64,000 nt of DNA, from positions 372,001 through 436,000 of the forward strand of contig NZ_CP130613.1 of NCBI RefSeq assembly GCF_030623445.1. Direction: 5' to 3'. Source of the DNA: Pseudogemmatithrix spongiicola. GTDB taxonomy: Bacteria; Gemmatimonadota; Gemmatimonadetes; Gemmatimonadales; Gemmatimonadaceae. Below the pieces are notes generated by a model. That model worked only from the letters and a program-made list of their open reading frames with translations. It was not told where the DNA came from and searched no databases. A program made the position numbers and the translations under genes. Shown piece by piece: positions 1 to 8,557 of this stretch (position 1 is the first letter of the stretch; every line of letters begins with the position of its first letter).

Positions 1-1258
1 CGATGCGTCCGCAGGGCAGGATGTCCGCTTCGACGCCCTTGAGCACGCGGAAGTCGGAGAACGAGGCATTGATGGCGTCGATCTCATCGTGCTGGCGCGC
101 CAGCGATTCCGCGCTCAAGCCGCCCGCGTAGAACGCGCTCTGCGAATGGTCGGAGACGCCGAGGTAGCTCCAGCCGCGCGCCCGCGCCGCCGCCGCCAAC
201 TCGGCGATCGTCGCGCCGCCGTCGGAATACTGCGAGTGGCAGTGCAGCACCCCGCGGATGTCCTCGAGGGTGACGAGGCCGGCGAAGCCCTCGGTCTCGG
301 CGTGCTCGCTCTCGCCCATGCCTTCGCGTAGCTCGGGTGCCAACCAGGGCAGCCCGATGGCGGCGTAGAGCGCGGGCTCGTCGGCGAGTTCGATGACGCG
401 GCCGCTGGCGTCGCGCAGGTCGTGGTCGCCGAGCGTGAGTCCGCGCAGCGCGGCGCGCGTGACGACCTCCTGCACGTGCGCGGCGGACCCCGTGGCGCGG
501 AACCAGGCGACGACGAACTCAGTGGCGGGCACGCAATGCAGTTGCAGGCGCACGCCGTCGTCGAAGCGGATGGCGACGTGCCGCGTGCCGCTGCCCACCG
601 AGTCGCGCACGCCCGGCGAGCGGGCGAAGGCCGCGGCGATCGCTTCCGGCTCGCGCACGCAGGCCGCGACGATCTCCACGTCCCGTACGGTCTCGCAGTG
701 GCGGCGCACGGCGCCGGCGATCTCGGCGCGCACGACGCCGCTCAGGCGACGCACCGCCGAGAGCAGGCGCTCGGCTTCGGCGCGGCCATGCGGCAGCAGG
801 ATCTGCGCGCCGCTCTCCTTCAGCCAGGCGATGCCACGCAGCACCTGCTCCGCGGTGCGCTCGCCGAAGCGTGGCAGCTTGGCCAGGCGGCCATCGCGCG
901 CGGCGTCCTCGAGTTCCTGCAGGGTGTCGATGCCGAGCCCTTCGTGGATGCGGCGGATGCGCGAGGGACCGAGGCCCGGCACGCGCATCATCTCGAAGAG
1001 GCCTTCCGGCGTGCTCTCGCGCAGGCGGTCGAGCAATTCGGAGTCGCCGTCGTCGCGGAGCTGCTCGAGGACCTCGATCACTTCCGGCGCAAAGCGGCGC
1101 TTGTCGCGCTTGAGGAGCTCCTTGAGCGGCTTGGCTTCGTCGGCCGCGAGCGAGCGGGCGGCGTCGGCGAAGGGGGCGGGCACGGCCGGATCCTCGCCCT
1201 GCAGCTCGAGCAGCGCGACGATTTCGTGCAGCAGGTGCGACGCGGCCTTCGAATCCAT
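1..1258 (-). CDS. polX: PolX-family DNA polymerase / PHP phosphoesterase, C-terminus cut by window edge
   Basis: About 419 codons are visible from the ATG at 1258; the 3' end lies outside the window. In order I see a helical N-terminal region, helix-hairpin-helix segments (PGLGPSRIRRIHEGLG and LPRFGERTAEQVLRGI), a nucleotidyltransferase-like region (GAVRRHCETVRDVEIV) and a PHP domain that starts with LHCHSQYSDG and continues through SDHSQS and KGVEADIL. This is the order of bacterial PolX, a base-excision-repair family combining gap-filling polymerase and PHP 3'-5' exonuclease. The PHP metal motifs look intact. The polymerase metal-binding positions look altered: the usual GDxD is RDVE, and the third carboxylate strand (vDLRvv in typical members) reads LQLHCV. 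The protein may therefore keep only its PHP activity. It is the last visible gene of a leftward run, 8 bp after its neighbour. Confidence 0.85.
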   Translation of the reverse strand, partial: MDSKAASHLLHEIVALLELQGEDPAVPAPFADAARSLAADEAKPLKELLKRDKRRFAPEVIEVLEQLRDDGDSELLDRLRESTPEGLFEMMRVPGLGPSRIRRIHEGLGIDTLQELEDAARDGRLAKLPRFGERTAEQVLRGIAWLKESGAQILLPHGRAEAERLLSAVRRLSGVVRAEIAGAVRRHCETVRDVEIVAACVREPEAIAAAFARSPGVRDSVGSGTRHVAIRFDDGVRLQLHCVPATEFVVAWFRATGSAAHVQEVVTRAALRGLTLGDHDLRDASGRVIELADEPALYAAIGLPWLAPELREGMGESEHAETEGFAGLVTLEDIRGVLHCHSQYSDGGATIAELAAAARARGWSYLGVSDHSQSAFYAGGLSAESLARQHDEIDAINASFSDFRVLKGVEADILPCGRI

Positions 1259-1266
1259 CCCGGCGC

Positions 1267-1722
1267 TCACTCTTCCTTGCCCGCGTGCTCCGACAGCGTG
1301 TCGATGAGCTGGTGCAACTGTCGTTCGGTGAGGTCGATCTCCTCCGCCGCGGCCTCGACATCGAGCAAGCCGGCGCGCATGGAGACCGCCACCTGATTGA
1401 GATAGCGGATCTTCGCGAGGATCTCGTCGGTGTGCTTGCGCAGCCCGAGGAAGCGGCGCTTTTCGGCCAGCGCGCGGCGGTGGCGCTTGATGAGCTCCTG
1501 CGGCGACATGCGCTTGGCGAGCGCGATCACTTCCTCGCGGGAGCGGCCGGGCAACGCGCCGCGGTCGGGCAGACCGAGATCATCCCAGGCCTCGTCGGCG
1601 AACCAGAGACGGCCCACGTACTCGATGCCGTCGTAGGTGATGCGCACCGAGACGTTGTAGCGGCGCCCGTCCATCTCGACGGTCGCCACATACGGTTGGA
1701 TGATCTCGTCGTGCGTCGCCAT
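1267..1722 (-). CDS. conserved hypothetical protein, 151 aa
   Basis: I do not recognise a named family. The first half has alternating beta-type segments (VATVEMDGRRYNVSVRITYDGIEYVGRLWF) and looks like a small beta-sheet domain. The second half is highly charged and helical, ending in KEE, and could be a coiled coil. There is no signal peptide or membrane segment, so it is probably cytoplasmic. Its ATG shares one base with the stop of the upstream hydrolase (TGATG), which points to translational coupling. PolX follows 8 bp downstream. The reading frame is intact and well spaced in the operon, so the gene is likely real. Function is unknown. Confidence 0.75.
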   Translation of the reverse strand: MATHDEIIQPYVATVEMDGRRYNVSVRITYDGIEYVGRLWFADEAWDDLGLPDRGALPGRSREEVIALAKRMSPQELIKRHRRALAEKRRFLGLRKHTDEILAKIRYLNQVAVSMRAGLLDVEAAAEEIDLTERQLHQLIDTLSEHAGKEE

Positions 1723-2615
1723 CAGGGGCCGAGTGAGGATGCCGTGCGTGCGAGGAAGTCCTCGACGGCGGCGAAGAGCCGTGCCGGTTGTTCAACATAC
1801 GGCACGTGCCCGCAGTCATCCAGCCACAGGCTCTCGGCGCCGAGCGCGGCGGCGCAGGCCTGCGCGGAGGCGAGGGGGATGGGGTCCTGCCGCCCGTGCA
1901 CCACCAGTGCGGGGATGCGGAGCGTCCGGAGCGCGTCCCGCAGGTCGAAGTCGCCCAACGATTCCCAGATGCTCTGCTGCACGCGGCCCGTCACACGGAA
2001 GGGCGTGAGGTCGTGCACGCGTGACGGATCGGCGAAGTAGCCGGCGACGGAGAGTTCGAAGCTGCGCTGCTTGTAGGCTTCGGGGTCGGACTCACGCAGG
2101 CCGCTGGCCTGGAGCTCGGCGCGCATTGCCGTGACGGCGGGGCCGGTCTGGCGTGCGCTGAAGGTCGCCTCGAACTCGGCGCGCCAGCTGCGGTTCAGGG
2201 GCGCGGGGCTGATGAGCACGAGCCGATCCGGCGCCGGGGCCACGCGGCCGGCCGCGGCTTCGATGGCGTACAGCATCGCGAGCATCGCGCCCCACGAGTA
2301 CCCGACCAGCGTGACCGGTCCGTCGTGCAGCTCGGCCAGCACCGCCGCGAGGTCCTCCACCTGCGTGTGCCAGGTGATCGGCGTGCGGTCGTCGGTCTTG
2401 GAACGGCCTCCGCCGCGCTGGTCGTACAGGAGCACGTCGTGATGGCGCGCCAGCTCGAGCATCTGCGGCAGCAGGTAGTCGAGGTGCGCGCCCGGACCTC
2501 CATGCAGGAGCACGAGCGTGCCCTTTGGCTGCGGGGCGTCGTAGCGGCACCAGTACAGCGGCAGCGCGGTGGTCGTCGTGACGCCCTCGGCGGAGGGCGG
2601 AGGAATCGGAGGCAT
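1722..2615 (-). CDS. alpha/beta hydrolase, proline-iminopeptidase-like (S33)
   Basis: The 297-aa protein has the S33 pattern: oxyanion motif HGGPG (about 38-42), DQRGGGRS (about 65-72) and nucleophile elbow GYSWGA with Ser107. A later acid is in HGRQDP and the catalytic His is in CGHVPYVEQP. Proline iminopeptidases remove N-terminal proline from peptides, but the fold also covers other esterases and amidases, so the substrate is not certain. No signal peptide is visible, so it should act in the cytoplasm. The gene lies 3 bp downstream of the HDAC-like gene and overlaps the next ATG by one base, so it sits inside a leftward operon. Confidence 0.8.
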   Translation of the reverse strand: MPPIPPPSAEGVTTTTALPLYWCRYDAPQPKGTLVLLHGGPGAHLDYLLPQMLELARHHDVLLYDQRGGGRSKTDDRTPITWHTQVEDLAAVLAELHDGPVTLVGYSWGAMLAMLYAIEAAAGRVAPAPDRLVLISPAPLNRSWRAEFEATFSARQTGPAVTAMRAELQASGLRESDPEAYKQRSFELSVAGYFADPSRVHDLTPFRVTGRVQQSIWESLGDFDLRDALRTLRIPALVVHGRQDPIPLASAQACAAALGAESLWLDDCGHVPYVEQPARLFAAVEDFLARTASSLGP

Positions 2616-2618
2616 GCC

Positions 2619-3521
2619 CTAAAGAAAGCTCGCGGCGACGCGGGCGGTATTCACGTGCACCCGGACGGTGTCGCGGATGTCGGCGCCGTAGCCGCCGGCG
2701 ATGGCGATCGCCACGGGCACGCCGACGCTGCGGGCGGCCTCGAGGACCAGCGCGTCGCGGCGCATCAAGCCGTCGAAGCTGAGTTTGAGGCGGCCGAGCG
2801 TGTCGCCCTCGTGGGGATCGGCGCCCGCCAAGTACAGCACGAGGTCCGGGCGCGCGGCGGCGAGCACCTGCGGCAGCGCCTCGGCCAGCTTCTCGAGGTA
2901 CTCGGTATCGCCCGTGCCGTCCTCGAGTTCGACGTCGAGCGTGCCCGCGACCTTGCGGAACGGATAGTTGCGCCGGCCGTGCATCGAGAAGGTGAAGGTG
3001 TCGTCGTCACCGACGAAGATCGCGTGCGTGCCGTTGCCTTGGTGCACGTCGAGGTCGATCACTGCGGCGCGGCGAATGCGGGCCTGGGCGCGCAGGGCGC
3101 ACACGGCGATGGCGACGTCGTTGAGCACGCAGAATCCCTCGCCGTGCGACGCGAAGGCGTGGTGCGTGCCGCCCGCGAGATTCATCGCGATGCCGGCGTC
3201 CAAGGCATGCAGTGCCGCCTCGAGCGTACCGCCCGACGCGCGGAAGGAGCGCTCGACCAGCCCTTCGCTCCACGGGAAGCCCAGTGCGCGCTGCTCGGCG
3301 GCGGGCATCGTGCCGCGCAGGAGCCGCGTGATGTACTCGGCATCGTGCACGCGATGCACGTCCTCGAGCGGCGCGCGTGCCGGATCATGCAGCGCGGCCG
3401 GCGCGACGACGCCCTCGGCGAGGACGGCGTCGCGCAGCAGCGCGTACTTGGCGATCGGAAAGCGATGCCCCTCGGGGAGCGCAATCACATAGTGCGCGCT
3501 CGACCAGCAGTGCAGCGGCAC
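2619..3521 (-). CDS. histone deacetylase superfamily protein (AcuC/APAH-like deacetylase)
   Basis: At 300 aa this is the usual size for a bacterial class II-like deacetylase. The catalytic set is visible: the tandem histidines in GGTHHA (about 117-122), FCVLNDVAIA, zinc ligands in DLDVHQGNGT (D158 and H160), the third zinc Asp in AGADPHEGD (D235) and the catalytic-loop Tyr in GGYG (about 278). Such enzymes remove acetyl groups from lysine, polyamines or acetoin-like compounds in the cytoplasm; the substrate cannot be read from the sequence. It lies 21 bp after the amidohydrolase gene and 3 bp before the hydrolase gene. No acetyl-CoA synthetase or acetyltransferase gene is nearby to hint at a partner. 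Confidence 0.88.
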   Translation of the reverse strand: MPLHCWSSAHYVIALPEGHRFPIAKYALLRDAVLAEGVVAPAALHDPARAPLEDVHRVHDAEYITRLLRGTMPAAEQRALGFPWSEGLVERSFRASGGTLEAALHALDAGIAMNLAGGTHHAFASHGEGFCVLNDVAIAVCALRAQARIRRAAVIDLDVHQGNGTHAIFVGDDDTFTFSMHGRRNYPFRKVAGTLDVELEDGTGDTEYLEKLAEALPQVLAAARPDLVLYLAGADPHEGDTLGRLKLSFDGLMRRDALVLEAARSVGVPVAIAIAGGYGADIRDTVRVHVNTARVAASFL

Positions 3522-3542
3522 GGCGCGATGCCCGCGGGGCGC

Positions 3543-4868
3543 TTAGCGCACCGCGCCCTCGCCGCGGAACACGACGCCGCCCTTCATCACGAAGCTCGGG
3601 CGCTCGAGCAGCGTCACGTCGCGCAGCGGGTCGCCGGGCACGGCGACGATGTCGGCGAGCAGGCCGGCGCGCAGCGTGCCGACGCGGTCCTCCCAGCCGA
3701 GCACCTTGGCGGCGCTCGCGGTCCCGGCGACGATCGATTCCATCGGCGTGAGGCCGCCCCACTGCACCATGAGCGTGAACTCATGGCCGTTCTGCCCGTG
3801 CTGACCGACGCCTGCGTCGGTCCCGAGGGCGATCGGCGTGCCGGCGGCCTTGGCGATCTTGATGGCGTTGCGCATCGCGGCGGCGGCTGCGCGGGCTTTC
3901 TCCGCGATGAACGGCGGCAGCCCTCCCGCGGCGGCGGCGCGCTCGACGGCCTCGCCGGCCATCAAGGTCGGCACCAGGTACGTGCCGCGCTCGGCCATCA
4001 GCCGTGCGCCTTCTTCGTCCAGGAACGACCCGTGCTCGATGCTCGCCACGCCCGCGCGCACCGCCCGCTTGATGCCTTCGGTGCCGTGCGCGTGCGCGGC
4101 GACCTTGCGGCCCAGGGTGCGCGCCTCGGTGACCATCGCCTCGAGTTCCTCGACGCTGTACTGCGACGCACCGATGCCCTGTGAGCCGCCCGAGAGCACG
4201 CCGGCGGTGGCGCAGGTCTTGATGACGTCGGCGCCGTACTTCACTTGGTACCGCACGGCGCGACGCACTTCATCCACGCCGTCCGCGATGCCCGTCTCCG
4301 GCGTCCCGTCGAACAGGCCGGGCCGGTAGTTGTTCTCGTCGCAGTGGCCGCCGGTGATGCCGAGGGAGTGGCCGGCCACCTGCAGGCGCGGGCCGGGCAC
4401 GTAGCCGGCGTCGATCGCGGCGCGGAGGCCGACATCCTGGAAGCCCGGTGCGCCGACCATGCGCGCGCTGGTGAAGCCGGCCATCAGCGTCTGCCGCGCG
4501 TACTCCGTCCCGAGCGCGGCAAGGAAACCGGGATAGTCACGCGTGGCCGAGGTCTGCGCGCCCGGATCCTCGACCTCGCGGCCGATGAGGTGCACGTGCA
4601 GGTCGATGAATCCCGGCAGCAGCGTGACGTCGCCGAGGTTGAGCGTGCGCGCGCCGGCGGGGATGCGGACGGCGTTGGCCGCGCCCACGGCGACGATGCG
4701 ATCGTCCGTGACGACCACGACGCCGTTCTGGATCGGTGCGGCGCCCGTGCCGTCGATGACGCGCGCGGCGCGCAGCACCACCGTGCCGCTGCCACGCGTG
4801 GGATACTCCTGGGCAGCCGCCGTGGTGGCGAGGGCGAAGAACGCGAGGGCAGGGATCAGCTGGCGCAT
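3543..4868 (-). CDS. secreted metal-dependent amidohydrolase (imidazolonepropionase/prolidase-like)
   Basis: The 441-aa protein starts with a signal peptide ending in TTAAAQE, so it is exported. Amidohydrolase-superfamily marks are present: DLHVHL (first two metal His), a candidate carboxylated Lys in DVIKTCATAGVLSGG, HAHGTEG and SIEHGS (further His ligands) and LGTDAG (catalytic Asp). This arrangement resembles the Xaa-Pro dipeptidase/imidazolonepropionase group that acts on peptides or cyclic amides. The substrate is an inference only. It is the first gene of the leftward run that ends in PolX. It is divergent from the HEAT-repeat gene across only about 27 bp, so the two promoters must overlap. 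Confidence 0.88.
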   Translation of the reverse strand: MRQLIPALAFFALATTAAAQEYPTRGSGTVVLRAARVIDGTGAAPIQNGVVVVTDDRIVAVGAANAVRIPAGARTLNLGDVTLLPGFIDLHVHLIGREVEDPGAQTSATRDYPGFLAALGTEYARQTLMAGFTSARMVGAPGFQDVGLRAAIDAGYVPGPRLQVAGHSLGITGGHCDENNYRPGLFDGTPETGIADGVDEVRRAVRYQVKYGADVIKTCATAGVLSGGSQGIGASQYSVEELEAMVTEARTLGRKVAAHAHGTEGIKRAVRAGVASIEHGSFLDEEGARLMAERGTYLVPTLMAGEAVERAAAAGGLPPFIAEKARAAAAAMRNAIKIAKAAGTPIALGTDAGVGQHGQNGHEFTLMVQWGGLTPMESIVAGTASAAKVLGWEDRVGTLRAGLLADIVAVPGDPLRDVTLLERPSFVMKGGVVFRGEGAVR

Positions 4869-4895
4869 GATGGTCTCAGCGGGGGTGGAGCGCGT

Positions 4896-6551
4896 ATGTT
4901 ACGCGGAACCCGAGATGCACACCAGCAGACCGTGAGCGACGCCGCCGCCCCCGACACGAGGATTCCCGTGCGCCTCGCGCGGGTGGTTGCGCACATCGTC
5001 GCCGCGCCGGCGGCACTCGCCGAGCACCGCGGCGAGCTGCGTGCGCTGGTGAAGGCGTTGAAGAAGGCGCAGGCCGAGCTTGGGGTCAGCGCGGACGGTG
5101 CGCTCCGTGACGGCGAGAGCGCCGTCACATCGGAGGACGCGGACACCCAGGCGGCGCTCACGCTGCTCGCGGGACGCCTGCAGTCCTACGGTGTCGAACG
5201 GCTCGTGCTGTCGGACAAGGCCACCGACGCGGACCTCTTCGATCTCGTGAAGCTGCTCGCGACGACGCCGGACCAGGCGGATCCGGTTGCCTTCTTCGCG
5301 GCGCGCGCCGCCGCCGTGGATGCGCGTGCGATCCCCCGGACGCTGCGGCAGGCGGTGGTCGCGGACGAACCTGAAGCGCCGTCGGTGAAGGAGCCCGCAT
5401 CGGTGCGCGAGCCGGCGTCGGCCCAGGCGCCGACGCCGGACGAGGCCACTGCGACCGGCGATGCGCGGTCCGACCGTCTCGTCGAAGCCCTGCCGCTGCC
5501 GGAGGGCGGCGACGACGAGCTGCAGGCGCTGTTCGGCACCTTGCTCGCCACGGAAGACGTCGAGCTGCTGCGCGATCCCCTGGACCGGCTCACGCTGCTC
5601 GCCGACCTGGCGTTCCGTACCGGGCGCTTCGACCGCATGACCCATGCGCTGGCCGGCCTCGTGGCCATCGAGCACGCGCAGCTGGAACGCGATGCGTCCG
5701 ATGAGCGCCGGCGTGAGTTCGCGCGCGCCGTGCGTCGGCTGGCCACGCCGGTGATCCTGCGGCAAGTGGCGACGCTGCGCCGCACGCGCGCCGCCGATGC
5801 GGTCGCCACGCGGCAGCTGCAGGCCATCCTGCACCGCTACGGCACGGACGGCGCCGAGGCGATGATCGACGAGTTGGTGAACGCGCCGACGCCGGACGCT
5901 CGCAAGGCCTGCCTCGAAGCGCTGCGCGCACTGCGCCGCACGCATGATGCCTTGTTCGACCTCGTCCGCCACACCGACGACCTCCGCGTGCGCCAAGGCA
6001 TCGAGCTGCTCGCCGCGCTCGGCGATGCCCGGGCCGAGCAGTTGGTGCTGGAGCAACTGCGGCATCCCGACGCGCGCACGCGTCGCGAGGTCATGGCAGC
6101 GCTGGAGCGATTCCCGTCGGCGGCGGCGCTCGATGCCATCGGCGTGGGACTCACCGATGACGAGCCCATCGTGCGCCTGCGCGCCGTGGCGGCGGTGATC
6201 CCTCGGGGTCAGATCGCCGTGAGGCTGCTCGCGCCCTTGCTGGATGCGGAGCCCGACCGCGAAGTGCTGTACGCGGCGATCGCCGGGCTGGGCACGATCG
6301 GCGGTGCGGATGCGGTGCAGGCGCTGATCAAGGCGGCGAACGGCGAGACGCAGCATCAGCGGCGACGCGGCGCCTCGTACCGTTTGCAGGCGTGTGCGGC
6401 GCTGGCGCTGATCCGCACGCCGCAGGCGATGGCCGCCGTACAGGTGCTGCGCGACGATCGCGACCGCGAAGTGCGCGAGGGCGCCATGCGCCTCGTCGCG
6501 CAGGCGGCGCGTCGGGGGACCACCGCCGTGCGCGCGCTGGCCGACGCCTGA
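4896..6551 (+). CDS. HEAT-repeat protein
   Basis: About 551 aa from the ATG at 4896, which has GGTGGAG about 5 nt upstream; a GTG at 4932 is an alternative start. The N-terminal part is helical and is followed by a low-complexity Pro/Glu/Ala linker (residues about 150-185, KEPASVREPASAQAPTPDE). The C-terminal two thirds holds HEAT-like helical pairs, recognisable as ARTRREVMAALERFPSAAAL, EPIVRLRAVAAV and DREVREGAMRLVAQAA. Such alpha-solenoids act as protein-binding scaffolds. There is no signal peptide or membrane segment. The gene stands alone on this strand between two leftward operons, so context does not reveal a partner. Confidence 0.8.
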   Translation: MLRGTRDAHQQTVSDAAAPDTRIPVRLARVVAHIVAAPAALAEHRGELRALVKALKKAQAELGVSADGALRDGESAVTSEDADTQAALTLLAGRLQSYGVERLVLSDKATDADLFDLVKLLATTPDQADPVAFFAARAAAVDARAIPRTLRQAVVADEPEAPSVKEPASVREPASAQAPTPDEATATGDARSDRLVEALPLPEGGDDELQALFGTLLATEDVELLRDPLDRLTLLADLAFRTGRFDRMTHALAGLVAIEHAQLERDASDERRREFARAVRRLATPVILRQVATLRRTRAADAVATRQLQAILHRYGTDGAEAMIDELVNAPTPDARKACLEALRALRRTHDALFDLVRHTDDLRVRQGIELLAALGDARAEQLVLEQLRHPDARTRREVMAALERFPSAAALDAIGVGLTDDEPIVRLRAVAAVIPRGQIAVRLLAPLLDAEPDREVLYAAIAGLGTIGGADAVQALIKAANGETQHQRRRGASYRLQACAALALIRTPQAMAAVQVLRDDRDREVREGAMRLVAQAARRGTTAVRALADA

Positions 6552-6575
6552 GGCGCAGCCGAGCGCGCGGCGGGC

Positions 6576-7646
6576 TCAGCGCGCGGTGAAGTCGGTGTCC
6601 GTGGTGACCGCGCGGCAGGCCGCGGCGATCAGCGCAGCGGCGTGATCGAGGTCCACAAGCGAGACCATCTCGTTCGGGGAATGCATGTAGCGGTTCGGCA
6701 CCGAGAGTAGCGCCGTCGCCACGCCCTCGCGCGCGAGGTGGATGGCGTCGGCGTCGGTGCTGGTTTCGCGGCCGGCGGCATGCAAGGTGAACGGGATGCG
6801 CGCCAACTCCGCCGTGTCCCGCAGGATGCGGAACGCGACGGGCGAGATCACCGAGCCTCGCGTGAGCACGGGGCCGGAGCCTAGCGGAGAGTGGCCCAGC
6901 TCCTTCTTCTCCACACCCGGATGGTCGGTGGCGAAGGTCACGTCGACGACGATGGCCATCGCCGGATTCACCCGCTGCGCCCCGACCAGTGCGCCGCCGC
7001 CGCGGTACGCGATCTCCTCCTGCGTCGTCGCCACCGCGACGACGCGTGCCTCGCCCGGCTCGGCGGCGTAGCGGCGCAACGCCTCGAGCACCACGAAGGC
7101 GCCGATGCGGTCGTCGATCGAGCGCGAGACGATGCGGTCGTTCGGGAAGTCCAGCGTGCGCGAGTCGATCACGCCGGCGTCGCCGATGCTCAGCACCGCC
7201 TCGGCCTGCGCGCGGGTCGTCGCGCCGATGTCGACCCAGAGGTCGGTCATCTTCGACGCCTTCTCGCGCTCGTCGGGCTTCATGAGGTGGATCGGCTTCT
7301 TGCCGACGGCCCCCAGCACCTCGCCGTCGCGCCCTTGGAAGCGGATGCGCTGCGCGACGAGCACCTGCGGGTCCCAGCCGCCGATCGGCGCGATGTACAC
7401 GAAGCCGTCATCGTCGATGTAGGTCACGATGACGCCGATCTCGTCGATGTGGCCGGCGAGCATGATGGTGGGGCCGCCCTTGGCGTTGACGACGGCCATC
7501 GAGTTCCCGTGCACGTCGGCGTGCACCTCGTCGGCGAAGGTCTTCGCTTCGTCGCGCCAGACCTTGGCGGCGGCGGACTCGTAGCCCGAGGGACCGGGCG
7601 TGTCGAGCAGCTGCTTGAGGAAGGTGACGGCGGGCGGCTTGAGCAT
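6576..7646 (-). CDS. M42-family metallopeptidase (glutamyl aminopeptidase-like)
   Basis: The 356-aa protein follows the M42 plan of dinuclear zinc aminopeptidases. It has AGHIDEIGV (first metal His and Asp), a long insert with the PDZ-like strand region, DFPNDRIVSRSIDDRIG (bridging Asp), TTQEEIAYRGGG (catalytic Glu pair), DVTFATDHPG and the late ligand His in YMHSPNEM. M42 enzymes usually form dodecameric tetrahedral particles that trim short peptides in the cytoplasm. No signal peptide is present, which fits. It is the last gene of a leftward unit, 11 bp after the BtuF-like gene. Exact residue preference cannot be predicted. Confidence 0.92.
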   Translation of the reverse strand: MLKPPAVTFLKQLLDTPGPSGYESAAAKVWRDEAKTFADEVHADVHGNSMAVVNAKGGPTIMLAGHIDEIGVIVTYIDDDGFVYIAPIGGWDPQVLVAQRIRFQGRDGEVLGAVGKKPIHLMKPDEREKASKMTDLWVDIGATTRAQAEAVLSIGDAGVIDSRTLDFPNDRIVSRSIDDRIGAFVVLEALRRYAAEPGEARVVAVATTQEEIAYRGGGALVGAQRVNPAMAIVVDVTFATDHPGVEKKELGHSPLGSGPVLTRGSVISPVAFRILRDTAELARIPFTLHAAGRETSTDADAIHLAREGVATALLSVPNRYMHSPNEMVSLVDLDHAAALIAAACRAVTTDTDFTAR

Positions 7647-7657
7647 CGGTGGGGTCC

Positions 7658-8557
7658 TCAGATGGCGCGCGCGAATGCGGGGTCGAGCGGTGTGAAGAGC
7701 TGCGGGTTGAACAAGCGTGCCATCACCTCGATGCCGTCGATCAGCCGTGGGCCGGGGCGCGAGGCAAAGGCGTTGGCGTCAAGCGCGAACACCTTCCGTC
7801 CGCGCGCAAAGGCCCAATCCGGGAGCGCGAGTAGCCGTTCCGCTTCCTCGACGGCGCGGGGCAGGTCGTAGCCGCAAGGCGCGATGAGCAAGATCTCGGC
7901 GTCCGCCGCACGCACCTGCTCCAGGGACTTCACGACCGAATGTTCACCCGCGGTGGCGAGCACGTCGATGCCGCCGGCGCGCTTGACCATCTCGGGCACC
8001 CAGTGGCCGGCGGCGTAGATGGGATCGCCCCACTCGATGACGGCGACGCGCGGGCGCGGCGCCTGCGCGGCCTTCAAGGTCTCGTGCACGCGACGCATGC
8101 GCACCCGCGCGCCAGCGACGAACTCCGTCGCCTCGTCGGCCAGGTCCATGGCGGCGCCGACCGCGACGATGTCGTCGAGCACGCCATCCAGCGACGTGGC
8201 CGAGAGTGTCAGCACCTGCGGCGTGGGCGTGAGGCGTGCGGCGACCGCGCGCACGTCCGTCTCCATCACGGCGCAGACCTCGCAGAGCGCCTGGGTGAGG
8301 ATCAGGTCGGGCTTGAGCGCGCGGATGCGCTCCTCCTCGAGCGTGTACAGCGGCGCACCGCTGGCGGTGATCTCCCGCACCTGCGCATCGACGACACCCG
8401 GTGCCGCATCGGCGTCGATCGCCGTGCGCGTGACGCGTACGCGCGAGTCCACCTGGGGCGGGTAATCGCAGCAGTGCGTCACGCCGACCAGATGCTCCAT
8501 GCCGCCGAGCGCGGCCACGATCTCCGTCGCGCTCGGCAATAGCGAGACGACGCGCAT
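7658..8557 (-). CDS. BtuF-like periplasmic-binding-fold protein (cobalamin-binding family), no signal peptide
   Basis: About 299 aa from the ATG at 8557. The start MRVVSLLPSATEIVAALG and the later segments LKPDLILTQ, VCAVMETD, VIEWGDPIYAAGHWVPEMV and ADAEILLIAPCGYDL match class III periplasmic binding proteins of the BtuF/FhuD type. The mature domain begins at the first residue and no export signal or lipobox is visible. An upstream extension in the same frame would overlap the membrane-protein gene. No BtuC or BtuD gene is next to it. Its ATG overlaps the preceding stop (TGATG), so it is translationally coupled. Cobalamin binding is inferred from family resemblance; the B12-dependent methionine synthase further along makes cobalamin need plausible. 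Confidence 0.78.
   Translation of the reverse strand: MRVVSLLPSATEIVAALGGMEHLVGVTHCCDYPPQVDSRVRVTRTAIDADAAPGVVDAQVREITASGAPLYTLEEERIRALKPDLILTQALCEVCAVMETDVRAVAARLTPTPQVLTLSATSLDGVLDDIVAVGAAMDLADEATEFVAGARVRMRRVHETLKAAQAPRPRVAVIEWGDPIYAAGHWVPEMVKRAGGIDVLATAGEHSVVKSLEQVRAADAEILLIAPCGYDLPRAVEEAERLLALPDWAFARGRKVFALDANAFASRPGPRLIDGIEVMARLFNPQLFTPLDPAFARAI

Noticed and set aside
2325-4184. Long open frame on the plus strand opposite the HDAC-like and amidohydrolase genes
   Set aside because: It lies antisense to two genes with clear motifs and its translation is arginine/alanine/histidine-rich without any domain, as expected for the antisense frame of GC-rich DNA. The same applies to 19307-22084 (-), 29215-31056 (+) and 52819-55476 (-).
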